NCBI GenBank assembly: GCA_028023455.1 | Contig: JAQFVV010000500.1 | Coordinates: forward strand, 248,001 to 312,000 | Direction: 5' to 3' | From: Epiperipatus broadwayi | Taxonomy: Eukaryota; Onychophora; Udeonychophora; Euonychophora; Peripatidae | DNA length: 64,000 nucleotides | Shown: in pieces, positions 45,975-59,017 of the stretch | Layout: every line of letters starts with the position of its first letter | Numbering within the stretch: position 1 is the stretch's first letter | Made by a program: the position numbers and the translations under genes | Notes under the pieces: model-generated | What the model saw: the letters and a program-made list of their open reading frames with translations, nothing else | What the model was told of the DNA's origin: nothing | Database searches by the model: none

Positions 45975-46730
45975 TAATATATTGTTATAAAATTTATATA
46001 AATAAAATTATATTTTGTTAAGATATAATGAGACTGAATATTTAATGATTAAGAAAATATTCATTTGTGTAATGTATATACCATTTTAGTTTTAAAAATG
46101 AAGTTTATAGAGTTAAATTTTATAAGGAATAATATTATATTAAGTTAAAGAAAATTGTAATGTCAAAGTTATTTTGTGTGTGTGTATATATATACTGAAA
46201 TGTCAGCTATTTAGCTATTATATTTTTACTACATGGAAGCTCCCAAAAATAATACTATAAATTCATCATTTATCTGTGAGAATATTAGAATTAATATATA
46301 TATAATAGTGTTTTAAAATTGAGTATAAAACATATGAATGATTTCTGAAGTTAATGAAATAATACCAAACATACAATAGATGTGTAATATTAGGCATTAT
46401 GTTCACTTCATCATAAGCATTTAATAGTAAAAAAAGTCCTTATATTCAATAATTTATGATTAAGATTTAACTATATTATAGTGATCTAATTATTGGTGCA
46501 TTATGATCATCCCTAGTTTACTATCCATCTAAGAATATAATAAATTATTATTGCCAATAAACATCACATAACCACTGTTTCTTATGCTTGCTCTTAACTG
46601 TTATATAAGCTGATGAGCCTGAATTGTTATAGTGTTTTCAATTTAAGTCTCATAGTTTTGTAGTTAAGTAGAAATAAAAGGTGGCTCCTGGAGGATTGCA
46701 TTAGATCCTAAGATTTAGATGCAGTGTTCT
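45975..46730. other. AT-rich DNA, no gene seen
   Basis: AT-rich with short dinucleotide runs; nothing recognisable. Confidence 0.5.
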
Positions 46731-46740
46731 CAGATCTAAG

Positions 46741-46784
46741 ACTCCTCACTGACGAAGGTCACCAGCCAGAAACTAGTCTGGGGA
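46741..46784 (+). ncRNA. Degenerate hammerhead motif
   Basis: CTGACGA (46749-46755), a weak stem II (GGT/GCC at 46757-46759/46765-46767 with a G-U pair), GAA at 46769-46771, palindromic stem III ACTAGT (46772-46777), cleavage-site C46778. Stem I is TCCTCA/TGGGGA (46743-46748/46779-46784) with one G-U. The stem I bases before the core match those of the 13.2 kb ribozyme (actcctca), so the two are probably related; stem II here is poor, so activity is doubtful. Confidence 0.5.
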
Positions 46785-46899
46785 TACTGGATGAGTAGGC
46801 ACTACATAGGAATTTTATGCACAAGCCTTCTGGCATCCATTGATTACTCTGGCTTGCACTGAGTGGCAATATATATAGAGGGTTTTTGCCTGTTTTAAT

Positions 46900-48405
46900 A
46901 AATTATTATTGGGTATAAAAATTATATAAATTTCCTTGTTTAATGTTTAAAAATACTTAAAATAGCTGATATACTTCTCTATAGAATGATTAAAAAGTAA
47001 TAAATGTTAAAATATATCAGATTTTATAATTTTGCACACCTTTTTGTGAAAAACGTAGAATTATTAGTAGCGAATTCAGAATAAAAACTAAGTCTATTAA
47101 ATAATGATGAGATAGGTAAAATGATTGACATCAAAGATGAAACTACATTTAAAATGATAAGTTAGATTTGCATTTATTAATACTAACATTAATAAATTGT
47201 ATACTTTTATTTCATTTGTTTTATGTAGTCTATTCATTTAAGCCTTAACATGAGATAGTGAAATCAGTTACAAGAAATAAAAAAACTATTGTGTGGACAT
47301 CTATCTGGTTAGGAGATTATACTAAGGTAGTGAATCATCCTTAAAATTCAATTCTTTAGTCATATACTAGTTTTACACTGGAAGTTTTTTAGATTGTATT
47401 AAACACTATTACTCAAATACAATCAAGATGGATCATTACTATATATATGTGTGTGTGTGTGTGTGTGTAGTAATTCAATACTAATAAAATTTAATAAATT
47501 AAGAGTATTTATATAAATTTAAAAAAAGACTTTAAATAGCTCTTTGCAAGACAAAGATTTGCTTGTCAATTCTCCAAAGATAAACAATGTCAGAGAAAGA
47601 ATTTCTCACTAGATGAACCAACTGTCAGTGATGATGAATATATTAAACTGAAATTATTAAATACACACTCAGATATAAAATAATATATATAAGATATATA
47701 TAAAAAAAACCTTAAATATATGTAACAAAATTAGTTAATCAAAACCATATATAAGTGTATAAATGAATAAATAGCTAGTTATCTATATTAATGCACAGAG
47801 AAAGTCACAATCACCTCATCATTACACATTATTTCATGTTGGAAGTGAGAACTTGATTGGTGATTCTGGAAATATAAATTCAGCCCTCTTTACATCAAAC
47901 AACAAGGGATGTTTAATATTTAAATAAATCAAGATTGAAAAACATATTTAAAATTATGACTCACAAATAGAATACAGTATCTGGCATGCTATTTGTAAGT
48001 TGTAATATATAATATAAATATACATATTTTAAGAATTCTGATTTTTTTTCTTGAATACAATCACACATTTCCAGTTTTAATATTTAATGGTATTGTTAAT
48101 GTGTGCAATGGGGGATGGTGTTATATATCCAGTCACCTGACAAGTTCCATTTCTGAGGTAAAACTGCATAGTGATGTGATAGTTAATGAGTTTTTTTTTT
48201 ATGAATTAATATAAATGGCTCACTCATTTACACACTTGTATGTCTTTGAGATGAATCAATTTTATTATATATTAAATTGATGAATAATGCTATAATATAG
48301 AAGTAATATGAAACAGGCAAAACATGACCATTAAAAAAATATATATGATTTTTAAACATTTAATTAACAAACTTATGTATGGGCTAACTAAGTCCAAATA
48401 TATTA
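46900..48405. other. AT-rich DNA with a TG microsatellite
   Basis: No gene is seen. A TG dinucleotide run is at about 47449-47468; AT runs are scattered. Confidence 0.5.
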
Positions 48406-48413
48406 CTATAATT

Positions 48414-49090
48414 CAGGGATCCCCAACCTTTTTGCACTTAAGAGCACATTCTACAATACTGGCCAGGTGGCGGGCACCATTTATTTTTTCAATCAGGTGA
48501 TGGGCACCATTTATTGTTTCAATGTAAATTTATAGTTGGATATTGTTAATAATACACATAATGTACAAAAAAAAATATTTATTTCAAAAATATAATTTTA
48601 ACATATAATTAATGTTTATATTTTTACGCTGTAAAGGTATAGTTTGCCCTATGATTTGATTACAATATAATACAATGGCAAATTTAAAAAATGTTCATAC
48701 CCATATTTGCATATTTAATCTGTCCTATTTTGCATATTTGCACTTTGTGAAAATGAAGAAATACTGTATTTATTGAAAATGAAGATTATACCTTTGAAAG
48801 CACTAGAAAAAATCAATAAAAGTTTGTTATTTATTTATTTGAGTTATCTATATATAGCCGAATTATATATGCATGTGCATTTTTAATATTAACACAAATA
48901 TTGAGTTATTACAAATATATTCTAACACACGGTTTGACGTTATATATTACAATAATTTATAAGAAATTTTAAAAATTAAATTTATTTGTATCAGATAAAT
49001 AATTTTTTATCGTGTTTGGATAGCGGCGGGCACACGTAAAATAGTCTGCGGGCGCCATGGTGCCCGCGGGCATAGGGTTGGGGACCCCTG
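48414..49090. mobile_element. hAT-type MITE, 677 bp, perfect 8-bp TSD
   Basis: The ends are CAGGGATCCCCAACC and the complement of CAGGGGTCCCCAACC, classic hAT/Charlie-like termini. The direct 8-base duplication CTATAATT flanks both sides (48406-48413 and 49091-49098) without mismatch. Subterminal regions are GC-rich ('ggtggcgggcaccat', 'gcgggcgccatggtgcccgc') while the interior is AT-rich. No transposase is encoded. The termini differ from the ZBED-type hAT at 19956. Confidence 0.9.
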
Positions 49091-49098
49091 CTATAATT

Positions 49099-51255
49099 TA
49101 TAAGTCAGATTCCTGGAGAATCATTTAACATATTTAAAACAATGTCTATTTCTCGTATTAATTTCAATTCATTGGGACATATAAAAATAGTCCCTTTTAT
49201 TTGTGTTTCAGGTTTTTAAATGGTGAATAAATTAACTTTGAAAATTATGTTCGTGATGAATTTCTAATATAAACAGTTTACTGTTTCAAATAACAAACCA
49301 GATGAAATTCTAATAATTTGAAATAAGCCCATAAATAAATCATGGCTATCAAGCATGTAATGTTCAAAACATATACTCTCATTCTTGAACAAATTAAGTG
49401 TGAACATAAACTTGTAAACAAGTAGCATTATTTACAATTATGATAAAATTATTTGATTTGTGAATTATAGTAACATATTTAGACTTAATTGCTTTGTAAA
49501 TAAGTTTTATTTAATAGACTTCATTTATTTACGAATTTATTAAAAATATCTGTTTTGTTGCTTAAAATGCAATCTTCTTAAAAACAGTATTATGCTTCAA
49601 ATTTTAAATTTTTTTTTTTTTTTACAAATATGGATCATATTATTCCATCATTGCACATGTATGATGTTTGCTTTTACTGATTTACAACAAATTAATTAAC
49701 AAGATTTAGCATATTTAATTAACCTCCTAACTACAATATTCATATAAAAAGTTAAAATATGACATCATTTAAGCTTTTAATACATAATGAACTAAAAGAT
49801 TAAATAAAGAAATATCAAGCTAGATATGTAAACATTCAACATTCTAAAACTTTATAAATTGATTAATTCACATTAATAATAAATTCTGTACAAGGGATGC
49901 TACAATTTTTACTAAGGTTAGTATAAAGCAATAAATTATCACTATCAGAGATCAAATGGTTTTACAGCTTCAACACAAACTCTTTATTAAGTGTTCTCAC
50001 TGCAAATAAAAAACTAAAGATAAAAAATGAACTTTTTAATGCCAGATCCATTTTACTTTCAAAAATGAATTCAGTCATGACATTATTTTATGTTTTCAAA
50101 TTAGTATGATAATTATAAAAACTCCATCACTGAAATGTAATAAACTAAAGGCAATATTCATAACCTCATATTCTAAGAAAACCTTGATAATATTAAATAC
50201 TGTCTTAATGCATTTTCAGTGTTCAACATCCTTGTCAAAGACAGTTATTACAAAAATATAAAATATTAATGTTTCAAAATACAATCAACTGATCAATATT
50301 ACATTTTCTATTCATTACTCAAGCTTTGTTATTAATGAACTCTTTTTTAATTTTATATTTCCTGCCATCTTCAGTGCAAATCATCTTTACTTCTTTAGTT
50401 GTGAACATATGACCATCTATTTTTTCATGTTCTAAAAATACTGACAATAATCTATTTTAACTTTATTATAAATATAAATATGCTGCTTTGGTAATACATA
50501 TTTACTCCTGATTCATCTAGAGAACATCTCAAAATGTTTATGTAATTAAATGTAAGACCCAAATTACTCTTATGTTTATTACTTTCTATATTTCTTTTCT
50601 CAAACACAATACAGAATTGTGACAAATTTTCTCCATATGACTCATTCTTCTGTCATTTGCAAGGTTTCATGACTTTCCATGAAAAGATTTCATGACTTTA
50701 CATGATTTTGGAAATTTTTATAAGTTTTTCTTCCATTTATCCTATGTTTGCCTTCATATAATACTTAGCCTAAAGCTTCCCAACTTTAACTTTATAGCAT
50801 CTAAAATAAAATTTTCTACATTAATTGGCTAATCAACTAAATATTTATTCAATTCTCCTAGTATGACACCCAACCCACAAAATAAGTGAATTCAATTTTT
50901 TTTTTTGATTGACTTTTCACCTTTACTGTGTAGATATTTTCATACTTTTTAAACATTAAAAAATATTTATTTGTATTAAAATATAATTCCTTTTAATTTT
51001 TTTTCTAATAATATAAAATTTGCATTTACATCACTTCTTATTTACATAATTTATTGCTTTAAAAAAAATATTTTTTTTGTTATTTGTATTTTATTAAATA
51101 TTGTTCACTAATTTCAATTGATTAGCAGTCATTTTAAAAATGTAACTGACAAATATATTCTATTAATTACATCATCAAAAATGGAAATTAATGAAATCCA
51201 TTATGCTATTCTTTCATATAAATTATAATAAATAATAAAAATCATATTAAAACAG
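49099..51255. other. AT-rich DNA, no gene seen
   Basis: About 2.1 kb of AT-rich sequence with T and A runs (for example near 49608). No coding, RNA or repeat feature is recognised. Confidence 0.5.
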
Positions 51256-53224
51256 TCAGGGTGGTTGGGGCTAACACTCATACCGTATCTGCCGACAGAG
51301 GGCGCCATCTAGGCCATTCGAACCTAGAAAATTTATAAAGTCGGCCGATACGCAAGTTAAAAATCCAACTTTTCTTTTATTGACCGTTCACCCTTGCCAC
51401 TAGCTCAAGGAGATGCAGAAACTTACATTTTTATGATATATTTTATTAATTCTTATCGAAGAATTAATTAATATTAAAAAATAAATAAAATAAGCGACTG
51501 CCAGTAATTATACACACATAAAAAAAACATTTATTGACGCATATATATAAATCTTTTTAAAATTGAGGAATAAAATTTAGGTTTAGATTTTAACATTACT
51601 TTTTTAAAATTTAAATTACCATTTTAAATAGATTGCACAGATTAACATTTTAATAATAATTTACTTTTAGAGTGTTGGGCATAGATAGGCTATATAAATT
51701 TCTCAGCTAAAAACTTTTCAAAACAATCGTTCAATCTCAGACTAAAAGTTCGTAGCCAAACCAACACTTGCTTCTGGATATATAGTCGCAACCAATGCAA
51801 TATGAAGGTGCTAACATAAAATCACGCTGAAAGGAATGTGCATCTGACAGCATGATATTATTTATGGGATGTGATCCTTGCCAGTACAGGAACGTGCATC
51901 TGTCTGACGAAGGAATCACGTATATAAATTAATTAAGGAGTGCTACGTATGGGGGAGAGCGGTCTCTCTGTCGACTTATAAATCCCTGTCCATAGAGCTA
52001 GAAATAAAAAAGGGTCAATGGTGCAGGAAATACATCTGCGTCCACTGCAACGATATGACTGCGTCTTTGGGGTCATGCATTCATTTGGGCACATTGCCCT
52101 GTATGCTAAACATCGATATAAACACCTATATATCCATCCACCAGCATCGATCTAACCACGAGACAAATAGTCCGAAACTAAACCCCCTTAAACTAACATA
52201 AACTTAATGAATCTATATAGCTATTCACCCCCAACTTAAATTTAATACATTTTAGTTAACAGATAGAAATAAATTAGTTAAATACAAACATAAATAAATA
52301 AAAATGGAAATGATTGAAATAGCGAACTTATATAAAAATAAATATTTATAATTATTCTTGGTCAGATAAGAGTACTGTACATTCATTTATATTATTATTA
52401 TTTTTTTTTTGATTGATTACTTATTGACGTTATACGGTAATTATTTAAAAGAAAGTTCAATTGGTAAAAGTTTATACTTTACAGATTCTGCAGATTGAGG
52501 TCCATCTTCGTGATCACTTATGTAGATTGTTTGTTCTTTCTTTTTTAAAAACGAAGCCGCTACTTGCCATTCCTTTTTGGTCCCTAACTGTCATAGGGAG
52601 GTCTCAACTGGTTGTCCGGAAAATTAAATTTATTGCAGACTTCCACATCGTGAAAATCTGCAATATAGCTAGTTATTACATGTTCATAGTCAGTTCTCAG
52701 ATAACAATTATCATAATTATTTGGCTTTTATATTTTTATTAGTCTCTTATCATTAGATCTTGAGATTCAACGAGCAAGACATCACTAATCCTTTCGTGTT
52801 TCAGTTATGGTCCATGCTGTCATTTCCATGCTTGCATTGGTCATTTAATTTCTTTGTATACTCTTATCTGACCATTTAATTTATTTTAAATGCCTCACGG
52901 GCGGGTTTGCTTTTGAACAATTATTTAATTAATAAGACAATCATTTCCATTTTCTAAGATTATAGAAATCAACATTCTTTCTATTTTCAATGATATCAAA
53001 TCTTTATATCTTTACTTTTTTTTTTACAAAAAAATACTTTCAAATGTCTTTATTTTTAAAAGTTTTCAGTTTCCTATCTATGCAATCTATATATATGTTA
53101 CACAACTTTTAATTTTCAGTTTTTAAGTTAAGTTTTTTTTTTCATTTTAATAAATCAATTTTTCTTCACGATCTTTTTATTTTAGTTTTAAAAAAATGTA
53201 ACGGCATATTTATATATCGTTACA
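51256..53224 (+). mobile_element. Long LTR (or 5'-truncated LTR) of an LTR retrotransposon
   Basis: The sequence from 'ggttggggctaacactcata' to the end GTTACA (53224) aligns with the outer portions of both arms of the 57-63.6 kb palindrome, including 'gccatctaggccattcgaac', 'tggggtcatgcattca' and 'acaaatagtc'. It ends in a short terminal palindrome TGTAACG...CGTTACA (53197-53224), as the other copies do. A TATA-like 'cgtatataaat' lies at about 51918. A tRNA-Leu-like primer-binding site follows three bases after the end. The left boundary is uncertain: the first part of the family (equivalent to 61129-61470) is missing or too diverged to see. Confidence 0.7.
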
Positions 53225-53226
53225 TA

Positions 53227-53245
53227 TGATGTCAGAAGTGGGATT
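53227..53245 (+). promoter_or_regulatory. Primer-binding site, tRNA-Leu type
   Basis: TGATGTCAGAAGTGGGATT matches the complement of a tRNA-Leu 3' end (TGGTGTCAGAAGTGGGATT) at 18 of 19 positions. Its place right after an LTR ending in GTTACA identifies the repeat at 51256-53224 as a 5' LTR and sets plus orientation. Confidence 0.75.
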
Positions 53246-54880
53246 ACAACACCTCCGATATATTTTAAACCGCCATTGTAGGCTTTAACCCGTAGCTTCG
53301 AATGAAAATATTTGTGAGCATGGTTTGATTACATCTCACGCGCCAATCTTACACATGGATAAGAATTATCTCATCGAAAACGTAAATGAGGGTTCTGGTA
53401 TGTATATCTATTTATGGTAGTGCATCCGAACCAGCTCAATCTCAGGGTTTGGGGACTATAGTCTAACTAGAGAACAAAGCTAAAACAATACCTAACTAAA
53501 TCTTATAAGTCTATTTATTCTGTACGATAATTTATTTGCTATAAATCTATTAATCCAACCCGTATGTTATAAAATTTACTCTATCTACTGCTATACCTAT
53601 TACCAATAAATCCCATTTATACACGCATATAAATATATCAATATTCAAGTGCACAGCTCATTTATTCTGATACACACATATATAATTCATACATGCATCA
53701 AAATAGTGCAATTATACATCAGAGCTGTTTATTTAATGTTGTTATTTTATTTAATTTTAAAAGTGACTTATTATAGCAATTAATATTGAGGTAACACTAG
53801 CTTCTTTATTAAGACACATTCACTGAACATATATTTTTGCGCAACGTCAATTTACCTTAGTACACGCGATCAAAGACAAGTCCGCATTTATAACTCTCCA
53901 AGAATACTGGTCTGGTAGATATAACGGATGGTAAATAGTTCCAATAGGGTATATCGAATAGCTTATCCCAGAGGTGGAGTAGGTGATTCACTCGCTTTAT
54001 GAAGGGGTCCAATTTTCAAAGATCTTTCGTCGCCATTACACTTGATGAAACAAAATTTCTTTATTTTAATAGCGCAGTTCGTAAGTCCGCTTCAGGTGAG
54101 TTCCATGACAAGTGTCCACTGGGCCAATTAACGAAACTCGCACTATTGAATTACCCTGACATTTTGGGTGGGAAATATTAATAAACTTCTTAAGAAAAAT
54201 TTACACGTCCACACAATCTGCAGTCCAAGCCGCGTCTCTTTTTTTTTCTATCTATAACTCTCCTTTCGAGCACAACAAAAAGTTCTTTTGTTTTCACTCT
54301 TTTAACTTTGTAAAATTTTCTCTGTGTATCCATACGCCACTGACCAGTTCTTCTATTGTTCTTCAAAAATACCCACTTGACCAGTTTTCGGACTTCTTGA
54401 TGCCAGTTATTGACTAAACTGCCTACAGCAACTGATTTATTTCTATTTCTGTCTTCATATGTTCAAGAGATTAATTAACAAAAGAAAAACACGTGTTACC
54501 GACAATATTATTAAAACTAGATTTAAAAAAAAAACTTAACGGATAAAATATATACGAATAATCAATTACAATTTATACAGCTCTGTATATAATTGATGGT
54601 AATCATCACTGTTAATACATACAGACATTTTACACTCACACATATAATTATATTTATATAATCATACGCACATAACTCTCACTCTCTGTAACAGGATTCG
54701 AATGACTATTTACATATATATCTTTCACATATAGTCGCTCAACATCAACTCTCAATTAGTACTATTGCATTCTCTCTTGTATTCGAACCCCGTCTGTTAC
54801 AATATACAACAGCTATCTAAATAAATATATATATATATTAATAATAATTATACATAAAACCTTGGCAAATGATTTAGTGC
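53246..54880. other. Probable remnant of LTR-retrotransposon interior
   Basis: DNA following the PBS. A short frame at 53355 (MDKNYLIENVNEGSGM) occupies the position of a gag start but stops after about 20 codons. No gag, protease or polymerase motif is seen downstream. The frame at 53999-54181 has no recognisable domain. Confidence 0.35.
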
Positions 54881-54883
54881 TGT

Positions 54884-55029
54884 TTTCAAATGTTAAGCAT
54901 CTATTTTAACATTAACCAGTTATTACAGGTAGAACACCATCCAATGTTATTTTATTTCCGTTATAGAATACTAGTTAGTGTTAGGTTTGTAATAAATGGT
55001 TAATGTTAAAATAGATACTGAACATTTTA
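54884..55029. mobile_element. Hairpin repeat, ~42-bp arms
   Basis: Left arm 54884-54927 ('gcatctattttaacattaac') and right arm 54988-55029 are reverse complements around a 60-base loop. The right arm and the following 60 bases (to about 55090) match 33225-33330, showing this is a dispersed family. Confidence 0.7.
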
Positions 55030-55089
55030 AAGGACATGAGACCATGTGCTGAGAAAAGCCTTTTAAGTGTAATTATTATTTGTTATAAT

Positions 55090-57176
55090 TAATTACATTA
55101 CATATGGAACCGGATGCTTTATCCGCTTCAAAAGCACTACTGAAAATTCCAAATTAGAATGTACAATTTTAAAGATTTTAAAAGACAGCTATTTAAAAGT
55201 TTTGTGTTATTTTTTTTTTATGTATTATTAAGAGTACATGCAATAACATACATATTCATTTATATTTTTAAATTCTGTGATTTTACTTTTACAATAGATT
55301 TTAGTTTAAAATAATTTTCTTTTGACCCTTGTTTTTTTTTTCTCACAGTAATTAAAAGCAAGCAAAGTTTTAATCTTTTTAAAAAAGCATTTCAATTTTA
55401 AAAAGTTTTGATTGCAATCAAGTTTCTTTTATTTTTGATTGTAATCTTTTTTTTTTTTTAAAAAAAAAAAAAAGGTGAGACTTATTTTTGCATTTACTTT
55501 TTTAATTAATTTTGAATAAGAGCCCTGGTCAGATGTTGTTTTTTTAATTAAGATTAAGTGGGAGATAGAGATTTACCTTAGTCAAAACATTTTATTCAAA
55601 GATTACGTGGGAGATAACAGTTCACATAAATAGCCCGGGTTTTTGACTGATTATTATTATTCTGCTTGTGAAGAGTATTGATTCAGCTTCTTATTATTCT
55701 GTTGATTATTATTATTCATTATTATTCTGCTTAGGGTACCTATTCATATTGTGTTACTGTATATTTTAAAGATTGCTGTTTACTTCTTTATATCACCATT
55801 GCTGATATTATATTTTGCTGTCTGCTAATATGAAATTCTGTTGATATCCTATTACTGATTACTATTTGCTAAATAGCGATCATCCCTGCAGAATGTCAAA
55901 ACTATACGCCATGAGAAATCTTCTTTACAATATGCAGTGCTAAACTTTTCCAAAGATAAACCCCTGAGCTTCATAATTGTAAATTCAAAAACATGACCTA
56001 AAAGCCTAGTTCTGAACTGATCCTAAAGACTGCCTCCACATATAAAAGTAAATCCAAGCCATCATATGGAACCGCATATAAACCTGAACTGCTGGAATAA
56101 CTCTGCAGACTATCTAAAGCTTGAAAGATAAATAAACTGTCATATATTGAAACCAGGGCTTAAAACTCTTGTTTAAATCTGTAAAAGTATCAGTTTAATC
56201 TAAACAGAAACTTTCACCTATAATAAGACATAAAACCATTTAAATCTCTATAATTATTTTATTATGTATTTTTCTTATTATTGTATATAGTGAAGTATTA
56301 GTTTTAAGACTTCAAAGTTTTAAATTTATTTATTCGGAGTGTATTGTGAGTTTTTATTTTATATGCTTAATGTTTTCCTCTTTTATATTATTAACCTTGA
56401 TAAATGTTTTGGCAGATGTTTGCAACTTTCGTTTAACTCACCTATCATTTATTCTTTCATTATAATTAATTTAGCCAATCTTGGTTTGCATTTCCTGCAG
56501 ACCAAAAATCTTTTGACTAGCGGTTTATCAAGTATAAGGTTCTGCTTTTCTTAGTAGAGATTTTGGTTTTCCTATATTTCAAAATACATAATACCATAAT
56601 CTTTTCTTTTCTTGTATTGGAATCAATCTTGATGATCTTGAACATGGTCATTCATGAGCTGTTCTACAGACATATGACATTCTTAGTCCTGATGTTTCTT
56701 TTCTGGACTAAGGAAAACTCGCCTGTGCTGTTTCATTATATTTCCTACAAGATACCTTTGTTTTGAAATCTATAAATAGGGAAACTAAATTTGTTTTTTT
56801 GTGTGTGATAAATGACTAGCAGGAAGACATAAATCCCTTTTTAATTCTTAGGTGAGAAAACAAACTTATCTGCCAGGGGGTTTAATGTTTCAATACTCTC
56901 GTATACTCTCTGGTAAATACGCTAGAGAAATCTAGGTCAAACTTTCATATTTTGTTTACCTGGGATTTATTATGGTGAGTTTAATAAACTATGAAATTAT
57001 TTGTAATTATTTTGGATGACATTTGTCTGTGTTCTTTTCTCAATTGTCTGAACAATGTTGAAAATCTCTTCCTCATCAACTCTTGATCACCATAAATTAA
57101 ATTTTCTAGATAGTAGTGACCTAGTGGCACCCTCGATCAAAAGAACATAGAAATGGCTGGAAAAATATATATATAA
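55090..57176. other. AT-rich DNA with an LTR-promoter-like patch
   Basis: At 55626-55700 the words 'cacataaatagcccgggttt' and 'ttgactgattattattattc' resemble the TATA and initiator region of the solo LTR at 59.38 kb, so an old LTR may be present. The frames at 56339-56766 are hydrophobic and AT-driven and are not called. Confidence 0.35.
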
Positions 57177-59017
57177 TGTAACGGGATATATACACGTTAC
57201 ATTTAAATTTTGGTACTTAAATTTTTTTGTAGATATCTAATAATGAATTAAAAGTACAGACGTTCAAAATGCACAAATAATGAGTTATTAATTTATTAAT
57301 AAGTTTCATTTAAATATTGAAATAAAATAAGCTTAAAACATTTTTAGAATTGAAGCAAAGATTCTAATCTTAAAAAATGTAATAAAAACCATTTAATCTT
57401 AAAATAACGAAGAGTTTTTACCAAAAATAAAATTACAAACAGGTCCTTAGGGGAAAATGACCATTAAAAAGATTACTACAAAATAGATAAGAGTCGGGAG
57501 ATAGAAACAAAAGACTTGCTTTTCCCGCCCAAGATATATACACAGACCACAGAAGAAAATCTGCTTAATGTCAGATGGATCTGCGCATTCCTAGATAAGA
57601 CACTTCAGGATTATAAAAGGAAAAATTTAAAAGAAATAATTAATTAGAAGATTAGAAGTTTTGAATTCATTGGTCAAAGTAAAAAATTTAAAAAGTTATT
57701 GTCGCCATTACCAAAAATGTAATCTGTTTAATCACACTTCCCTCAATTTAGCCGGCCAAAGGCAGCTTCCATCTTCACAGATCCCAAGATCGAACCACTG
57801 GAACTGTCTTTATAAAGCGTCATAAATCGTCATCATCCACAAGAAATGGCCCTTGCATAAATTCAGATCTTCATCATGAATGAATGATCCCGGAGAAAGG
57901 AAAGTATAAATTATAAAGAATAAAAATGAACTATAAACTCTCTTTAATTTAAACACTCCGAACTTTATTTTTCTTTTTTATATATGAACTATAGATTTTC
58001 TCTCCTGATCAAATCTGAACTTTATTTTATAAATTTTGCAATTTTGAAAGTCTTATCTAAAATTTAAATGTAATCTTTTTAAAATATGTATTATGTTTTT
58101 TTTTATTTATGCTTAGTATAAGATTGTTGGTAACAGGGTAGGAGTTTGCAATTGCAAATATAAATTTAAAGATAAAAGCGAACATGTATCATTATTTGTG
58201 CATTATTAGATTTTTAAAAATAGGTCAAATATATTATTTGATGTAAAAATAAGTTGAATACAATGTATGATTTTAAAATAAGTTAAATACCCTAAACTAA
58301 ATATTTTTTTAAATAAATTAAATTAGTAAATTGACTTAAATATAAGTTGGGTGTAGATGGTCGCTTAGACTTGTTTAAGTATATGTTAGTTTAAAGGGGG
58401 TTTGATTTCAGACTATTTGTTTCATAGTTATGTCAATGCTTGTGGAGGGATATGTCGATGTTTATATCAATGTAATGTGAAGTGTGTTAGCATACAGGGC
58501 AACATGCCCAACTGAATGCATGACCGCAAAGATGTAGTTGTGGCATTGAAATGGGTGTGGAGTACTTCCCATGACATTGACCTCTTTCAGTTCTATGGAT
58601 ATGGACTATAATTCAGCAAGATAGACTGCTCTCCCATTTATACATAGTGTTTTCTCTTTATTATTTTATATGCATGATTTCTTTGCCAGACACACACACA
58701 TTCCTATACTGGATGAAGATCATGTCCTTTAAATAATATCACGCTGCAGATGCTCCTGTCTGTGTGGTTTGATGCTAACATCTTCACATTGCATTGGTTG
58801 TGGATATATATTGGGAAGCGAGCATTGGTGTGGCTGCAGACTTTTAACCTGGAATCAAATGTTTTGAAAATCTTTTAAGTGCATTGTCTAGGTGGCCTAT
58901 CTATGTTCAATATTCTAAGATTAAAAATTAAAGTTAAAAAATAATAATAATAATGAAACATAAAGCATATTTTTTTTATAATAATTATTTTTCAAGTTTG
59001 TTTGTTGTCACCTATAT

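Noticed and set aside
51900-51945. CTGACGA at 51906 as a hammerhead box
   Set aside because: No stem II and no GAAA at a workable distance; it lies in an LTR promoter region just before a TATA box.
53999-54181. 60-codon frame MKGSNFQRSFVAITLDETKF
   Set aside because: Reads plausibly but has no recognisable domain, flanking splice sites or continuation; insufficient to call.
56339-56766. Two hydrophobic frames resembling membrane segments (possible missing receptor exons)
   Set aside because: They are on the plus strand while the receptor is on the minus strand, and lack class C GPCR motifs.
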